A stretch of DNA of 64,000 nucleotides, from positions 62,001-126,000 of the forward strand of contig JAUYLN010000019.1 of assembly GCA_030698885.1 (NCBI GenBank), written 5' to 3'. The translations under genes were made by a program, and so were the position numbers. Shown one piece after another: positions 8,878 to 18,049 of this stretch (the stretch's first letter is position 1; every line of letters begins with the position of its first letter). The stretch comes from a bacterium. Its GTDB lineage: Bacteria; Patescibacteriota; Minisyncoccia; 2-02-FULL-40-12; IGHO2-01-FULL-4-A. The notes under the pieces were generated by a model that was not told the DNA's origin, searched no databases, and worked only from the letters and a program-made list of their open reading frames with translations.

Positions 8878-9633
8878 ATGCAAAAGATTAACTTTTTGGT
8901 AGTTTTGGGCTTGCTTTTGGCTCTCACCGGCCAAGCATTTGCCCAGGAAGAATTAAAAACAATGACTGTCAAGCTCGCGACAAACGAGACCTATACGATC
9001 CTCAATTTCGCGACTCAACGACCTACAACCAAGGTCGTTCCCGGCTCCCTGGTCACGCTCTTTTCGGAAAATCCATTGGAAAAGGAGTGTAACGATCTTT
9101 CATTCAGCTTTACTGACAAGTACAGCTTCGTTGCTGAGGGGTATATGCTCTATTGCTGGCAGCGATTAATCCATGTGCTGGTGCCTAATAACATTAGCGG
9201 CTCACGGGTGGAATTGCGGATCATATCCCAAAATATACCGAGCGAGCCGATCACGGCTGAGCTAGTCTCACATGACCCGAAGATTATCGTCATCGACCGA
9301 GCCCTCTTCTACGAGGACGGACTTGTTGAACATCAGGACGGTCATCTAGTCAGTCGCGCAAGGCCAGCGCGTCCTGGAGAAACTCTGAACGTCTACATGA
9401 CAGGTCTTGGACATCCTTTGGAATTCGTACTGGCGACGGTTGGTGGCATTGATGTCCAGATCATTGACGCCGGCAAAGCGCCCGGCCACTACGGAGGATG
9501 GGGGTTTGACAGGGTTGTACTGAGGGTGCCGAACAGCATCACAGGCGACCTACCCCTAATCGTAAGCTCCGGACCGCTGAACAGGCAGATCCAAAGCAAT
9601 AGAGTACGGCTCTTTGTCCGCCAACCAGAATAG
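8878..9633 (+). CDS. Secreted protein with a TIGR03437-like C-terminal domain
   Basis: A 251-aa exported protein: residues 1-22 form a signal peptide ending AQAFA-like (TGQAFAQEE). The C-terminal half (~155-250) has the pattern VYMTGLGHP ... GGIDVQIIDAGKAPGHYGGWG ... VVLRVPNSITGDLPLIVSS. It resembles the Ig-like TIGR03437 domain common in secreted acidobacterial proteins. Function unknown. It has its own consensus promoter, a good GGAGG site and a terminator, and looks richer in GC than its neighbours, which fits acquisition by transfer (inference). Confidence 0.65.
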   Translation: MQKINFLVVLGLLLALTGQAFAQEELKTMTVKLATNETYTILNFATQRPTTKVVPGSLVTLFSENPLEKECNDLSFSFTDKYSFVAEGYMLYCWQRLIHVLVPNNISGSRVELRIISQNIPSEPITAELVSHDPKIIVIDRALFYEDGLVEHQDGHLVSRARPARPGETLNVYMTGLGHPLEFVLATVGGIDVQIIDAGKAPGHYGGWGFDRVVLRVPNSITGDLPLIVSSGPLNRQIQSNRVRLFVRQPE

Positions 9634-9774
9634 AAATCCTGCCTGATGTCACATGCATTACGCTACACGCAAAAAGATCACGATGCCCATCAGACACGGC
9701 TACATGAGTGACTTGCTGGCAAGATCATCATGTTCGGCTTATAATAGTTCTTTGGCAGTTCTTTAGCCATTCTG

Positions 9775-9808
9775 CCCCCCCGCGCAAGCGTGGGGGGATT
9801 TCTTTTTC
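9775..9808 (+). terminator. Terminator of the 8878 gene
   Basis: Stem CCCCCCGCG/CGTGGGGGG with a CAAG loop, followed by ATTTCTTTTT. Confidence 0.85.
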
Positions 9809-9892
9809 AAGAAGTAAATTTTTGAAAAGTCTCGCTCCGCTAACCTATGGGGCGAGCCGAGCCGCAAGCTAATCCAAGAATCATTGACCCCG

Positions 9893-9968
9893 CACCTTTT
9901 GTGGAACATGTGGATTTCTGTTCCGGCTCTGTTGAGCCGAGGACTATCCCACAAAAGGTGCGGGGTTG
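9893..9968. repeat. Inverted repeat overlapping a -35 box
   Basis: Arms of about 19 bp (TTGACCCCGCACCTTTTGTGG and its complement) flank a ~35-nt centre. The right arm ends in the TTGACA of the next promoter. The motif CCACAAAAGGTG recurs at about 34010. Confidence 0.75.
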
Positions 9969-9994
9969 ACACATATCTTCATAAATAATATATA
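9966..9994 (+). promoter_or_regulatory. Promoter for the 10042 gene
   Basis: TTGACA, 17-nt spacer, TATATA (or TATACT with a 19-nt spacer). The -35 box is part of the inverted repeat, so the repeat may be an operator (inference). Confidence 0.7.
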
Positions 9995-10041
9995 CTAATT
10001 AGCTTCACTTCATATCAGCAGCTTAAAAAGGAGAGGAAGAC

Positions 10042-10665
10042 GTGAAAAAAGGACAGATTTTTGTTATTTTTGCCTTATTTTTTAGCTTTTTCAGCCAAGT
10101 AGCCAATGCCCAGGGTAACGTGGCCATATTATTTGGGGGTTCATTTCCTGTCGGCCAATTAAAAGACCTTGACGGTATGAAGGCCGATGGAGCCCTTTTT
10201 CCCGGCCTTGAGGCTCGTTTTAATGAGAATGGCCGGGTCTCTTTCGGCGCTTCATACCAAAAATGGAAGCTGAAGCAAGACCCGATTCAAGTTTCATTTC
10301 CCGTCTCTAGAAATGGAAATCAGGAGTTTGTAACCTGGGATGAGTCTGCCAGCGCCAAAGGCAATGTTATGTTTGCAACCATCTATATAAACCTTATCAC
10401 CCGGGGCAAAGTCCGTCCGTTTGTCGGCGGGGGCCCTGGCGTGGGCATGTTTCGAACATCCACTCACATACGAAATGTTATGGATGTCGTCCCGCCTTTT
10501 TTTGAAAAAGCCGGAGACCAAAAAATATCAAAAAAAGAAACAAGGATTATGGCTAAAGGCATAGCCGGCCTGAACTTTTATCCGGCTAAGCATTTTGTTC
10601 TTTCTGTTAGTGGCGGATACATAAACGGTCCTGCTGTCAGCCTGGGCATCGGGACTACATTCTAG
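10042..10665 (+). CDS. Secreted beta-barrel-like protein, unknown function
   Basis: A 207-aa protein with a signal peptide (residues 1-23, ending QVANAQ). The mature part is rich in alternating glycine/aromatic strands (NVAILFGGSFPVGQL, VSFGASYQKW, VRPFVGGGPGVGMF, FVLSVSGGYINGP). It ends SLGIGTTF with a terminal Phe, as small outer-membrane barrels do. The start is GTG with AGGAG upstream. CPR bacteria are thought to lack an outer membrane, so a barrel would be unexpected; it may instead be a soluble beta-sandwich or a transferred gene. Confidence 0.5.
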   Translation: MKKGQIFVIFALFFSFFSQVANAQGNVAILFGGSFPVGQLKDLDGMKADGALFPGLEARFNENGRVSFGASYQKWKLKQDPIQVSFPVSRNGNQEFVTWDESASAKGNVMFATIYINLITRGKVRPFVGGGPGVGMFRTSTHIRNVMDVVPPFFEKAGDQKISKKETRIMAKGIAGLNFYPAKHFVLSVSGGYINGPAVSLGIGTTF

Positions 10666-10733
10666 TCTGCCAAATTTCAAATCGCTCCGCAGCACGTTCA
10701 CACTGTTGCGTTCAGTACTTTGTCGCCTGCGCT

Positions 10734-10773
10734 CCGCAGCTTTTCTAACAAAGAAAGGCTGCGGATTTTTTTT
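10734..10773 (+). terminator. Terminator of the 10042 gene
   Basis: CCGCAGCTTTTCT/AGAAAGGCTGCGG stem with an AACAA loop, followed by eight T. Confidence 0.85.
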
Positions 10774-10863
10774 AGGATTTCACAAAAATTTCAACTTTTT
10801 GTATGAGGTGGGTTATTGAGTATCTTGATGATTTAATGTTGATAATTATTCTGTTGTGTCTGC

Positions 10864-10869
10864 TATAAT
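10864..10869 (+). promoter_or_regulatory. Extended -10 box for the 10879 operon
   Basis: TGC-TATAAT lies 9 nt before the ATG. The predicted transcript would have a leader of about 2-3 nt. Confidence 0.6.
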
Positions 10870-10878
10870 TAAATTAAC

Positions 10879-11379
10879 ATGTCCAAACGGGTTTTATCTT
10901 TTCTTTTGATTACTCTTGTTTTACTTATTGTTGCCGTAAGTTACTATTTTTTTATTTTTTCACGCAAACCGCAGGTTGATATAAACAAGTTTAGCGGCTA
11001 CGTTGTCTCTATAAAAAATACTGAGATTACCCTTCATGGCGCATTTTCCGGACCTGGTATCATTCCGGAAGATTTAATGTTCGTACAAAATTTCTCATTC
11101 AAGACAGATAAAGATACCCAATTCAAAAAAGCAGATATCCGCTGGCCAACATGGGAAGAGCTTGCGACCCAGGGCACTTCCGGCAGTTTTAAAATACAAG
11201 ACCTGCCTCGTACCGTTGGGGATGGCTCCTTTGATGATTTGACTAGCTTATTCTCATTAAACGCCTCCGCGTCAATATATATGGAGGTAGATTTTTCTTC
11301 TTCAATATACAAATCAAAAAATCCGATAGCCTCATCTGTCTTTTATCAGCTTATGGGCATACTCTCACCAAATCCATGA
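10879..11379 (+). CDS. Membrane-anchored protein, unknown function
   Basis: A 166-aa protein with one N-terminal transmembrane helix (residues ~5-28) and an extracytoplasmic remainder. No family was recognised. It overlaps the start of the adhesin gene by 4 bp (ATGA), so the two are almost certainly co-translated; a role in handling or anchoring that surface protein is inference. Confidence 0.7.
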   Translation: MSKRVLSFLLITLVLLIVAVSYYFFIFSRKPQVDINKFSGYVVSIKNTEITLHGAFSGPGIIPEDLMFVQNFSFKTDKDTQFKKADIRWPTWEELATQGTSGSFKIQDLPRTVGDGSFDDLTSLFSLNASASIYMEVDFSSSIYKSKNPIASSVFYQLMGILSPNP

Positions 11380-13868
11380 ACAAACTTATCATTACTAAAA
11401 AAATAGGCCCCATTTTACTTCTGGCTGTAACTATACTTTTTTTAGCAGCCGTTGCGGTACTCGCCGGAACAGATACGCTTTCTACTGGTACGTATTATTG
11501 TATACGACATGGATTTAAAGAAAAAGCGGATTGCGGAGTTTATACTGATTATTTTCCACGTACCGACTATAGTAGCGTGACAGTTGGTTATTCTATAAGG
11601 GGACATCGGCACGGAACCTCCGAAATCAGAGCGGCCGTCTGTCTTTATGAAAATGGAGGCGGACAGTGCGACTGGTTTCAATGTACGGGTAGTGCCTGCG
11701 GACCTGAATATGGAGGCCAACATCCATATAATTTATACAAAAGTGGGTCTATCACCATCACCGGCGACCCCAACACGCCAGACACCTGGAACGTAAATCG
11801 TTATGGCATGGTAGAAGATGCCGAGGTATCAATAGACATCAACGGTACGGCTACATATCCTAGCAAGGGCACAATTTCTGCCAATCCTAACCCGATTCAG
11901 GTTTGTCCTCCGGATACTAATGGCTCCACGACAATATCCGGTTCTGCTAATACCGACTGGGAAATACGCCTAAATAGTCCGACGGGGACTCTTTGGATTT
12001 CTAGCTTGCAAGATAGCTTTTCAGAGCCTACCGGCGATTGGATTACAAATGGCATGACCTTTTATTTATTGGAGCAAGAAACATCTGCAGTTCTGGATAC
12101 GGTAACCGTAAATCATACCTCCACTGGGTGCATCACCCACACCCTCACTGTGAACTCGTCCGGGACATCAGGGGTGGCTATCACCAGCAGCAATGCCACC
12201 TATTCAGGCACTACTAACTATTCAAAATCGGGGATAGCTAATAACACAACCTTCTCCTTGACTGCTCCTTCTACTTCGGGAGGCCGGAACTTCTCAGACT
12301 GGACAGGATGCAATAGCGTCAGCGGCACTACCTGTAACGTGACCATGATTGATGACAGGACGGTTACGGCTAATTATGAGGCTACTAACACCCACACCCT
12401 CACTGTGAACTCGTCCGGGACATCAGGGGTGGCTATCACCAGCAGCAATGCCACCTATTCAGGCACTACTAACTATTCAAAATCGGGGATAGCTAATAAC
12501 ACAACCTTCTCCTTGACTGCTCCCTGGGTATCCGACGAAGCTAATTTCTTAAGCTGGAGTGGTTGTTCAAGCGCAAGCGGAACAATATGCAATGTGACCA
12601 TCACCGCTAACAGAGTAGTAACGGCTAATTATGAAGCACCCGCCACCTACTCCCTCACCGTCAACTCTTCCGGTGCATCAGGTGTTGCCATTACAAGCAC
12701 TGATGCCAATTATGCAGGTACCACTAACTATTCCAGAACCGGAATTGCCTATAACACAACCTTCTCCTTGACTGCTCCTTCTACTTCGGGAGGCCGGAAC
12801 TTCTCAAGTTGGACGGGATGTTCGTTCTTCACCGGCACCACCTGTAGTGTAACCATGACAGGCTCGCAGACAGTGACGGCGAATTATGCCACCCCCACCC
12901 TCTTTGTTGACCTAACCGCAGCCACAGATAGTTCTACCTGGCAGAATTCATTAAGCGGTTCAGCGCCATTGAATGGTATTGATTTAAGAGCAGTAGTAAC
13001 CGGTACAGCCACAGGAACCATAAATTATACTTTCTACTGTAACCGTTCTGATAGCGGGACTAATATAACCCTAGGCTGGGACGCTAAGTTTGACAGTGTT
13101 AATACAAATCCCGAAACAGTAAACGACCTATGCAACTATTCCTCTCCGGGCACATACACTGCCAAGGTTATAGTTGAAAGAGGAACAGCTCTTCCGGATG
13201 AAGAAAGACTTACCATAACCCTGACTAATACGCCTCCTACGGCAAGCAATGTTACAGTGGCACAGCCGAATTACTGTTTTTTTGGGCCGTCTAGATCTAT
13301 CATTAGCTGGTCATATTCTGACCCCGACGGTAATCCGCAATCTGCTTACCAAGTTCAAATTATAAGGGTAAGCGATGGCGCGGTCATATATGACTCCGGG
13401 AAACAAGCATCAAATACAGCATCCCATGCGGTTTCACCCCCGGGAATATTTCCTCCTGGAACTTTAAGCTACGCCACAACCTACAGGGCCCAAGTTTGGG
13501 TATGGGACTCAACAGATTCCCAGTCATCTCCGGCTAATTCTCCTTCCTGGGCCACTCCTGCTCATGCCTATCCGGACGTTGACTTTAGCTGGTCGCCGTT
13601 CAATCCGTCGGTTAATCAAACCGTTCAATTCATTGATGAAACTGTATTTTCTGACGGTTCATCTGACGCTTCCAGACAGTGGCTATGGAATTTTGGCGAT
13701 GGCGCAACCTCCACACTAAAAAATCCTACCCATACCTATGGTGCCGAAAATATATTCAATGTTGTTCTGACTGCAACCGACGCCAGCGGATTTCAATGCA
13801 ATAGCGGAATACTTGTCGGCGCAAGTGGTGTTATACCCATATGGATAGAAGTGGCGCCCAAGAAATAG
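11376..13868 (+). CDS. Large surface adhesin-like repeat protein A
   Basis: An 830-aa exported protein. A signal/TM segment (~8-30) leads to an N-terminal region, then three InlB-B-like repeats (~254-335, 339-421, 424-505) each reading LTVNSSG.SGVAI ... NFSxWTGC ... TVTANY. An Ig-like module (~508-618), an Fn3-like module (~619-731), a PKD domain (~732-808, WNFGDG) and a short tail IPIWIEVAPKK follow. Two repeat units share 135 bp of identical DNA (12134-12268 and 12389-12523). Closely related modules occur in proteins B and C. Likely role: attachment to host cells or surfaces (inference). Confidence 0.75.
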   Translation: MNKLIITKKIGPILLLAVTILFLAAVAVLAGTDTLSTGTYYCIRHGFKEKADCGVYTDYFPRTDYSSVTVGYSIRGHRHGTSEIRAAVCLYENGGGQCDWFQCTGSACGPEYGGQHPYNLYKSGSITITGDPNTPDTWNVNRYGMVEDAEVSIDINGTATYPSKGTISANPNPIQVCPPDTNGSTTISGSANTDWEIRLNSPTGTLWISSLQDSFSEPTGDWITNGMTFYLLEQETSAVLDTVTVNHTSTGCITHTLTVNSSGTSGVAITSSNATYSGTTNYSKSGIANNTTFSLTAPSTSGGRNFSDWTGCNSVSGTTCNVTMIDDRTVTANYEATNTHTLTVNSSGTSGVAITSSNATYSGTTNYSKSGIANNTTFSLTAPWVSDEANFLSWSGCSSASGTICNVTITANRVVTANYEAPATYSLTVNSSGASGVAITSTDANYAGTTNYSRTGIAYNTTFSLTAPSTSGGRNFSSWTGCSFFTGTTCSVTMTGSQTVTANYATPTLFVDLTAATDSSTWQNSLSGSAPLNGIDLRAVVTGTATGTINYTFYCNRSDSGTNITLGWDAKFDSVNTNPETVNDLCNYSSPGTYTAKVIVERGTALPDEERLTITLTNTPPTASNVTVAQPNYCFFGPSRSIISWSYSDPDGNPQSAYQVQIIRVSDGAVIYDSGKQASNTASHAVSPPGIFPPGTLSYATTYRAQVWVWDSTDSQSSPANSPSWATPAHAYPDVDFSWSPFNPSVNQTVQFIDETVFSDGSSDASRQWLWNFGDGATSTLKNPTHTYGAENIFNVVLTATDASGFQCNSGILVGASGVIPIWIEVAPKK
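12134..12268. repeat. 135-bp perfect direct repeat, first copy
   Basis: Identical to 12389-12523, a 255-bp offset that equals one protein repeat unit. This points to recent in-frame duplication or gene conversion. Confidence 0.9.
12389..12523. repeat. 135-bp perfect direct repeat, second copy
   Basis: Identical to 12134-12268; the identity stops abruptly inside the unit. Confidence 0.9.
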
Positions 13869-14037
13869 AAAGAAGCGGTAACTGGTAATCAGCAATTATT
13901 AATCCCGATGATTCTGTCAGAATTACCAGTTCTTAGTTACTAGTTACTGACTGCACAGTTACTAGTTACTGATTACCTATTTTACCTGTCCACAAGGTGG
14001 TAAACGACAACAGCTTATTATTGTATAATAAAATCAC
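13869..14037. repeat. Intergenic TTACCAGTTAC-type repeats
   Basis: Multiple TACCAGTTAC/GTAACTGGTA units plus TCCCGATGATTCTGTCAG. The same units occur inside ligA (29000-29072) and gatA (35350-35385). Confidence 0.7.
14024..14029 (+). promoter_or_regulatory. -10 box for the 14038 gene
   Basis: TATAAT lies 8 nt before the ATG, implying a nearly leaderless mRNA. Confidence 0.55.
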
Positions 14038-14556
14038 ATGGAAATTTCTAAAAAAGTTAGTTTCGTGAAACCTATTTTATTTGTCACGATAGCAATGATT
14101 GCTCTCGGAGCTATTTTATTCTTCTCATATGGTGTCGGGCGAAAAACACCGTATCAGCCCGTCGCCGACAATGGCCAGAATAATCCCGCTATCCTAGTCT
14201 CTGAAAACCCCGAAAGCATAATAGATAATGAATTTGTCATCACAAACACCGGCCTTGGCCTTCAGTCCTCCAATCTTTATTTCAAAAAAGGCAACCTGCT
14301 TTCTCTAGGCGAAGAAGGCGTCACTCGGTTTGCCGCAAGGTACGATAGTGCTCTATCTTACGAAGAAACCAAGACTAACATCAAATCCATCCTCACCCAA
14401 AATAGCGTCGCCTACGAAGAAACTCTTTACGAAAACTCTACCGGCTACACCGGCATCATGACTCACAATGGCAAGACGGCCAGCTTCACTATTGGCGTTG
14501 CCGACTCTACTGAAATAGAGCCCGTGTTTATGACGATATTTTACGAATCCCGATAG
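14038..14556 (+). CDS. Membrane-anchored protein, unknown function
   Basis: A 172-aa protein with one N-terminal transmembrane helix (~11-33) and a soluble outer domain of ~140 residues. No family was recognised. It sits between two adhesin genes, like the 10879 protein before adhesin A, so it may serve the same process (inference). Confidence 0.65.
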   Translation: MEISKKVSFVKPILFVTIAMIALGAILFFSYGVGRKTPYQPVADNGQNNPAILVSENPESIIDNEFVITNTGLGLQSSNLYFKKGNLLSLGEEGVTRFAARYDSALSYEETKTNIKSILTQNSVAYEETLYENSTGYTGIMTHNGKTASFTIGVADSTEIEPVFMTIFYESR

Positions 14557-14653
14557 AGATAAACTAAATTTTTGTACACTACATAAACTTATTCAGCACC
14601 ATCAAGTTGTAAAACCGTCCCTATCTCTAATGGGACGAATCACTCTAGAGATT

Positions 14654-17600
14654 ATGCCTAAATTTTATTACAAATTATTTATCTTCTTCACCATAGCTCT
14701 TGGCATATTTTTGTTTGCAGGAAAAGCAGAGGCGCAGACCCTTAGTCTGCTTGACACAACTTGTACTTGGCAGGACGCTGGTCACGTCACGCTTCGGTTC
14801 AGACTTGAACCCAGGCCTGCGGCCGTATCTACAATTCAAATGGTTGAATATTACTTCAATAACTCCAAACCAAACCAGTATTCTCCTACAGCACAATACC
14901 TTGACAACTTATCTCATATTACCTGGGTAGATTATTTAGGTAGTGCTTACGGGCTTCAATTTATTAGTCGACCTCAGGTATTTGTTGGAGGAATTCTCTA
15001 TTGGTCGTCCGATACCTGGCAAGTAGAATTTTGCAATTCCAGCGACCCTAATCCGGACCCTGGCGATCCACCCCCCGCCACCTACTCCCTCACCGTTAAC
15101 TCCTCCGGCGTATCGGGAGTTGCCATCACAAGCAGTAATGCTAATTATGCAGGAACCACTAACTATTCAAGAACCGGAATTGCCTATAACACCACCTTCT
15201 CCCTGACTGCTCCTTCTACTTCGGGAGGCCGGAACTTCTCAAGTTGGACGGGATGTTCATTCTTCAGCGGCACCACCTGTAGCGTGACTATGACAGGCTC
15301 ACAGACTGTGACTGCGAATTATGTTACGCCCACCTACGCCCTCACCGTCAACTCATCCGGAGCGTCTGGTGTATCAATCTCAAGCTCTACCGGACATAGC
15401 GGAACCACTAACTACACCCGCACCGGGATAACTTCCGGTACCAATACGGTTCTGACTGCACCTTCAACTTCAGGCGGCCAGAATTTCTCAAGCTGGACAG
15501 GATGTTCAAGCACAAGCGGTACTACATGTAACAGAACCATGGATACCAACAGGACAGTGACGGCGAATTACAGTACGCCAATACCGCCCCAGCCAACAGG
15601 ACTATCTTCAAGCTGTAACGCCAGTGGCACTTCAGTTACCCTAAATTGGAATTCAGCATCCGGCGCAACTTCGTATAGTTTGAGAGTTGACAATACAACC
15701 AATAATACCAGCAGTTGTGGAAGCGGTTGGTATTGTTCTGATCCGCCAGATAAACTTGTTAATAATTACACCTCTACTACTTATACGACATCCGTTACGC
15801 CGGGAAATCTATACAACTGGTGGGTGCATAGTGTTAATAGTTCTGGCGCCAGCTCTGCAGCTAGTGCCTCTTTTACTTGTAATCCATCCACCTACACCCT
15901 CACCGTCAACTCTTCCGGCGCATCAGGAGTGGCTATCACCGGCAGTAATTCTACATATTCAGGCACTACCAACTATTCAAAGACGGGGATTGCTAATAAC
16001 ACCTCATTCTCATTGACTGCACCGGCTACATCAGGCGGACAGAACTTCTCAAGCTGGAGCGGATGCAATAGCGTAAGCTCAAGGACATGTAATATTACTA
16101 TGACTGCGGGAAGGACGGTGACGGCGAATTATAGTACTCCCAGCACTTATTCCTTCTCTCGTACTCCATCATCATTAACCTATTCTGCCACTCAGAACGG
16201 CCCAGTGCCTTCTTCAAAAACAGTTACCGTTACCAACACCGGCAATCAGACTTTAAACTTCACTGCCTCAGACAACCAAAGCTGGATGAGTATTTCGCCG
16301 ACTACCTTCTCTTTATCACCCGGAACAAATCGTGTAGTAACAGTATCTATCTCTACTACGGCCCTGTCTCCATCCACATACAATGGCACGGTCACATTCT
16401 CTGCGCCTAATGTTTCAAATCAAACTACAAGCGTGGCATATTCGGTATCTTCATTGCCTACGGTAAACGTATCTTTGTCCGCTAGCCCAAATGCCGGTAC
16501 TAGCAGTATAAACTCCACATTGAGCGCGAGTGTATCCGGTACGGCTACGGGTACTATTAATTACAGCTTCTGGTGGAATTGCACCAGCACATCAAATAGC
16601 GTATCCACTACCAGCGGCTCTTGCGGCTCCCTGCCTTCACCGGCAAGTGGAAGCTGTGCTTCGAGCTCGGTGGGATACAAATGCAACGCGGTAACGACTA
16701 CAAATCCTTCGGGCGTCACCCATACATATTCAACCGGTTCATATACGGCTAAAGTAATCGTGGAAAGGGGAAGTGCAGTACCGGATCAGGCGACAACAGG
16801 AATTAATGTCTCGACCGCCTCCACCTACACCCTCACCGTCAACTCCTCCGGCGCATCAGGAGTGGCTATCACCGGCAGTAATTCTACATATTCAGGCACT
16901 ACCAACTATTCAAAGACGGGGATTGCTAATAACACCTCATTCTCATTGACTGCACCTTCTACTTCAGGCGGTCAGGACTTCTCAAGCTGGACTGGATGCA
17001 ATAGCGTAAGCGGAACGACCTGTAGTGTAACCATCACCGCAGCTAGGACGGTGACGGCGAGTTATACTGCCCCAACCCTCTTTGTTGACCTAACCGCAGC
17101 CACAGACAGTTCTACCTGGCAGAATTCATTAAGCGGCTCCGCACCATTGAATGGCATTGATTTAAGGGCAGTAGTGACTGGCACGGCTACAGAAACCATG
17201 AACTATACCTTCTACTGCAATCGTTCTGATAGCGGGACTAATATAACCCTAGGCTGGGATGCCAAGTTTGACAGTGTTAATAATAATCCGGAGATAGTAA
17301 ACGACCTATGCAATTATTCCTCTCCCGGCACATATACTGCCAAGGTTATAGTTGAAAGAGGAACAGCTCCTCCGGCCGAAGAAAGGGTTACTATAACTCT
17401 GACTAATACGCCTCCGACTGCAAGCAATGTTACAGTGGCACAGCCTAATTACTGCTTTGAAGGAAATCCCGGCCCAAGAAAAAACTCTTACCGAATTAGC
17501 TGGTCTTACGGCGACGCGGACGGAAATCCTCAATCTGCTTACCAGGTTCAACTGCTAACATCTGGTGGCACTATCGTCTATGACTCCGGGAAAAAAACCT

Positions 17601-18049
17601 CATCGGCAACTTCTCATTTTCCAGATATAGGCTCCGGCTTTCTTAATTACGGCACAACCTACAGCGCAAGGGTCTGGGTATGGGATTCTCTTAACGCCCA
17701 GTCGTCTCCAACTAATTCTCCTTCCTGGACCACCCCTGCTCACGCCTATCCGGACGTTGACTTTAGCTGGTCGCCATTCAATCCGTCGGTTAATCAAACG
17801 GTTCAATTCACTGATGAGACTGTATTCTCTGACGGTTCGTCTGATCCTCTCAGAACATGGTCTTGGACATTTGGTGACGGAGGTATCTCCGGCCTAAAAA
17901 ATCCTACCCATACCTATGGCACAGAAAGTATATTCAACGTTATTTTGACTGTAACCGATGCCAGTAATTTTCAATGTAATAGCGGAATAAAACCTGTAGA
18001 TGTCAGCGGAACCATACCTATCTGGACAGAAGTGGCGCCGAAGGAATAA
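14654..18049 (+). CDS. Large surface adhesin-like repeat protein B
   Basis: About 1131 aa from ATG 14654, chosen because it places a clear signal peptide (to GKAEAQT) at the N-terminus; an ATG at 14630 adds 8 residues. Modules in order: N-terminal domain, two InlB-B-like repeats, an Fn3-like domain, another repeat, an Ig-like stretch with MSISPTTFSLSPG, a second Ig-like region, a further repeat, then the same Ig/Fn3/PKD block and IPIWTEVAPKE tail as protein A. DNA of the C-terminal block is close to that of protein A, indicating paralogy by duplication. It is Ser/Thr-rich and probably an adhesin or glycosylated surface fibre. Confidence 0.75.
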   Translation: MPKFYYKLFIFFTIALGIFLFAGKAEAQTLSLLDTTCTWQDAGHVTLRFRLEPRPAAVSTIQMVEYYFNNSKPNQYSPTAQYLDNLSHITWVDYLGSAYGLQFISRPQVFVGGILYWSSDTWQVEFCNSSDPNPDPGDPPPATYSLTVNSSGVSGVAITSSNANYAGTTNYSRTGIAYNTTFSLTAPSTSGGRNFSSWTGCSFFSGTTCSVTMTGSQTVTANYVTPTYALTVNSSGASGVSISSSTGHSGTTNYTRTGITSGTNTVLTAPSTSGGQNFSSWTGCSSTSGTTCNRTMDTNRTVTANYSTPIPPQPTGLSSSCNASGTSVTLNWNSASGATSYSLRVDNTTNNTSSCGSGWYCSDPPDKLVNNYTSTTYTTSVTPGNLYNWWVHSVNSSGASSAASASFTCNPSTYTLTVNSSGASGVAITGSNSTYSGTTNYSKTGIANNTSFSLTAPATSGGQNFSSWSGCNSVSSRTCNITMTAGRTVTANYSTPSTYSFSRTPSSLTYSATQNGPVPSSKTVTVTNTGNQTLNFTASDNQSWMSISPTTFSLSPGTNRVVTVSISTTALSPSTYNGTVTFSAPNVSNQTTSVAYSVSSLPTVNVSLSASPNAGTSSINSTLSASVSGTATGTINYSFWWNCTSTSNSVSTTSGSCGSLPSPASGSCASSSVGYKCNAVTTTNPSGVTHTYSTGSYTAKVIVERGSAVPDQATTGINVSTASTYTLTVNSSGASGVAITGSNSTYSGTTNYSKTGIANNTSFSLTAPSTSGGQDFSSWTGCNSVSGTTCSVTITAARTVTASYTAPTLFVDLTAATDSSTWQNSLSGSAPLNGIDLRAVVTGTATETMNYTFYCNRSDSGTNITLGWDAKFDSVNNNPEIVNDLCNYSSPGTYTAKVIVERGTAPPAEERVTITLTNTPPTASNVTVAQPNYCFEGNPGPRKNSYRISWSYGDADGNPQSAYQVQLLTSGGTIVYDSGKKTSSATSHFPDIGSGFLNYGTTYSARVWVWDSLNAQSSPTNSPSWTTPAHAYPDVDFSWSPFNPSVNQTVQFTDETVFSDGSSDPLRTWSWTFGDGGISGLKNPTHTYGTESIFNVILTVTDASNFQCNSGIKPVDVSGTIPIWTEVAPKE

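Larger units (their letters stand above)
9634..10041. other. Intergenic region with terminator, palindrome and promoter
   Basis: Holds a terminator at 9775-9808, a long inverted repeat at 9893-9968 (CCCCGCACCTTTTGTGG/CCACAAAAGGTGCGGGG), and a promoter that begins in the palindrome's right arm. No ORF is credible. Confidence 0.6.

Noticed and set aside
14700-16016. Alternative-frame ORFs within adhesin B
   Set aside because: Ser/Thr-rich repeats open other frames by composition; only the annotated frame shows domains and a signal peptide.
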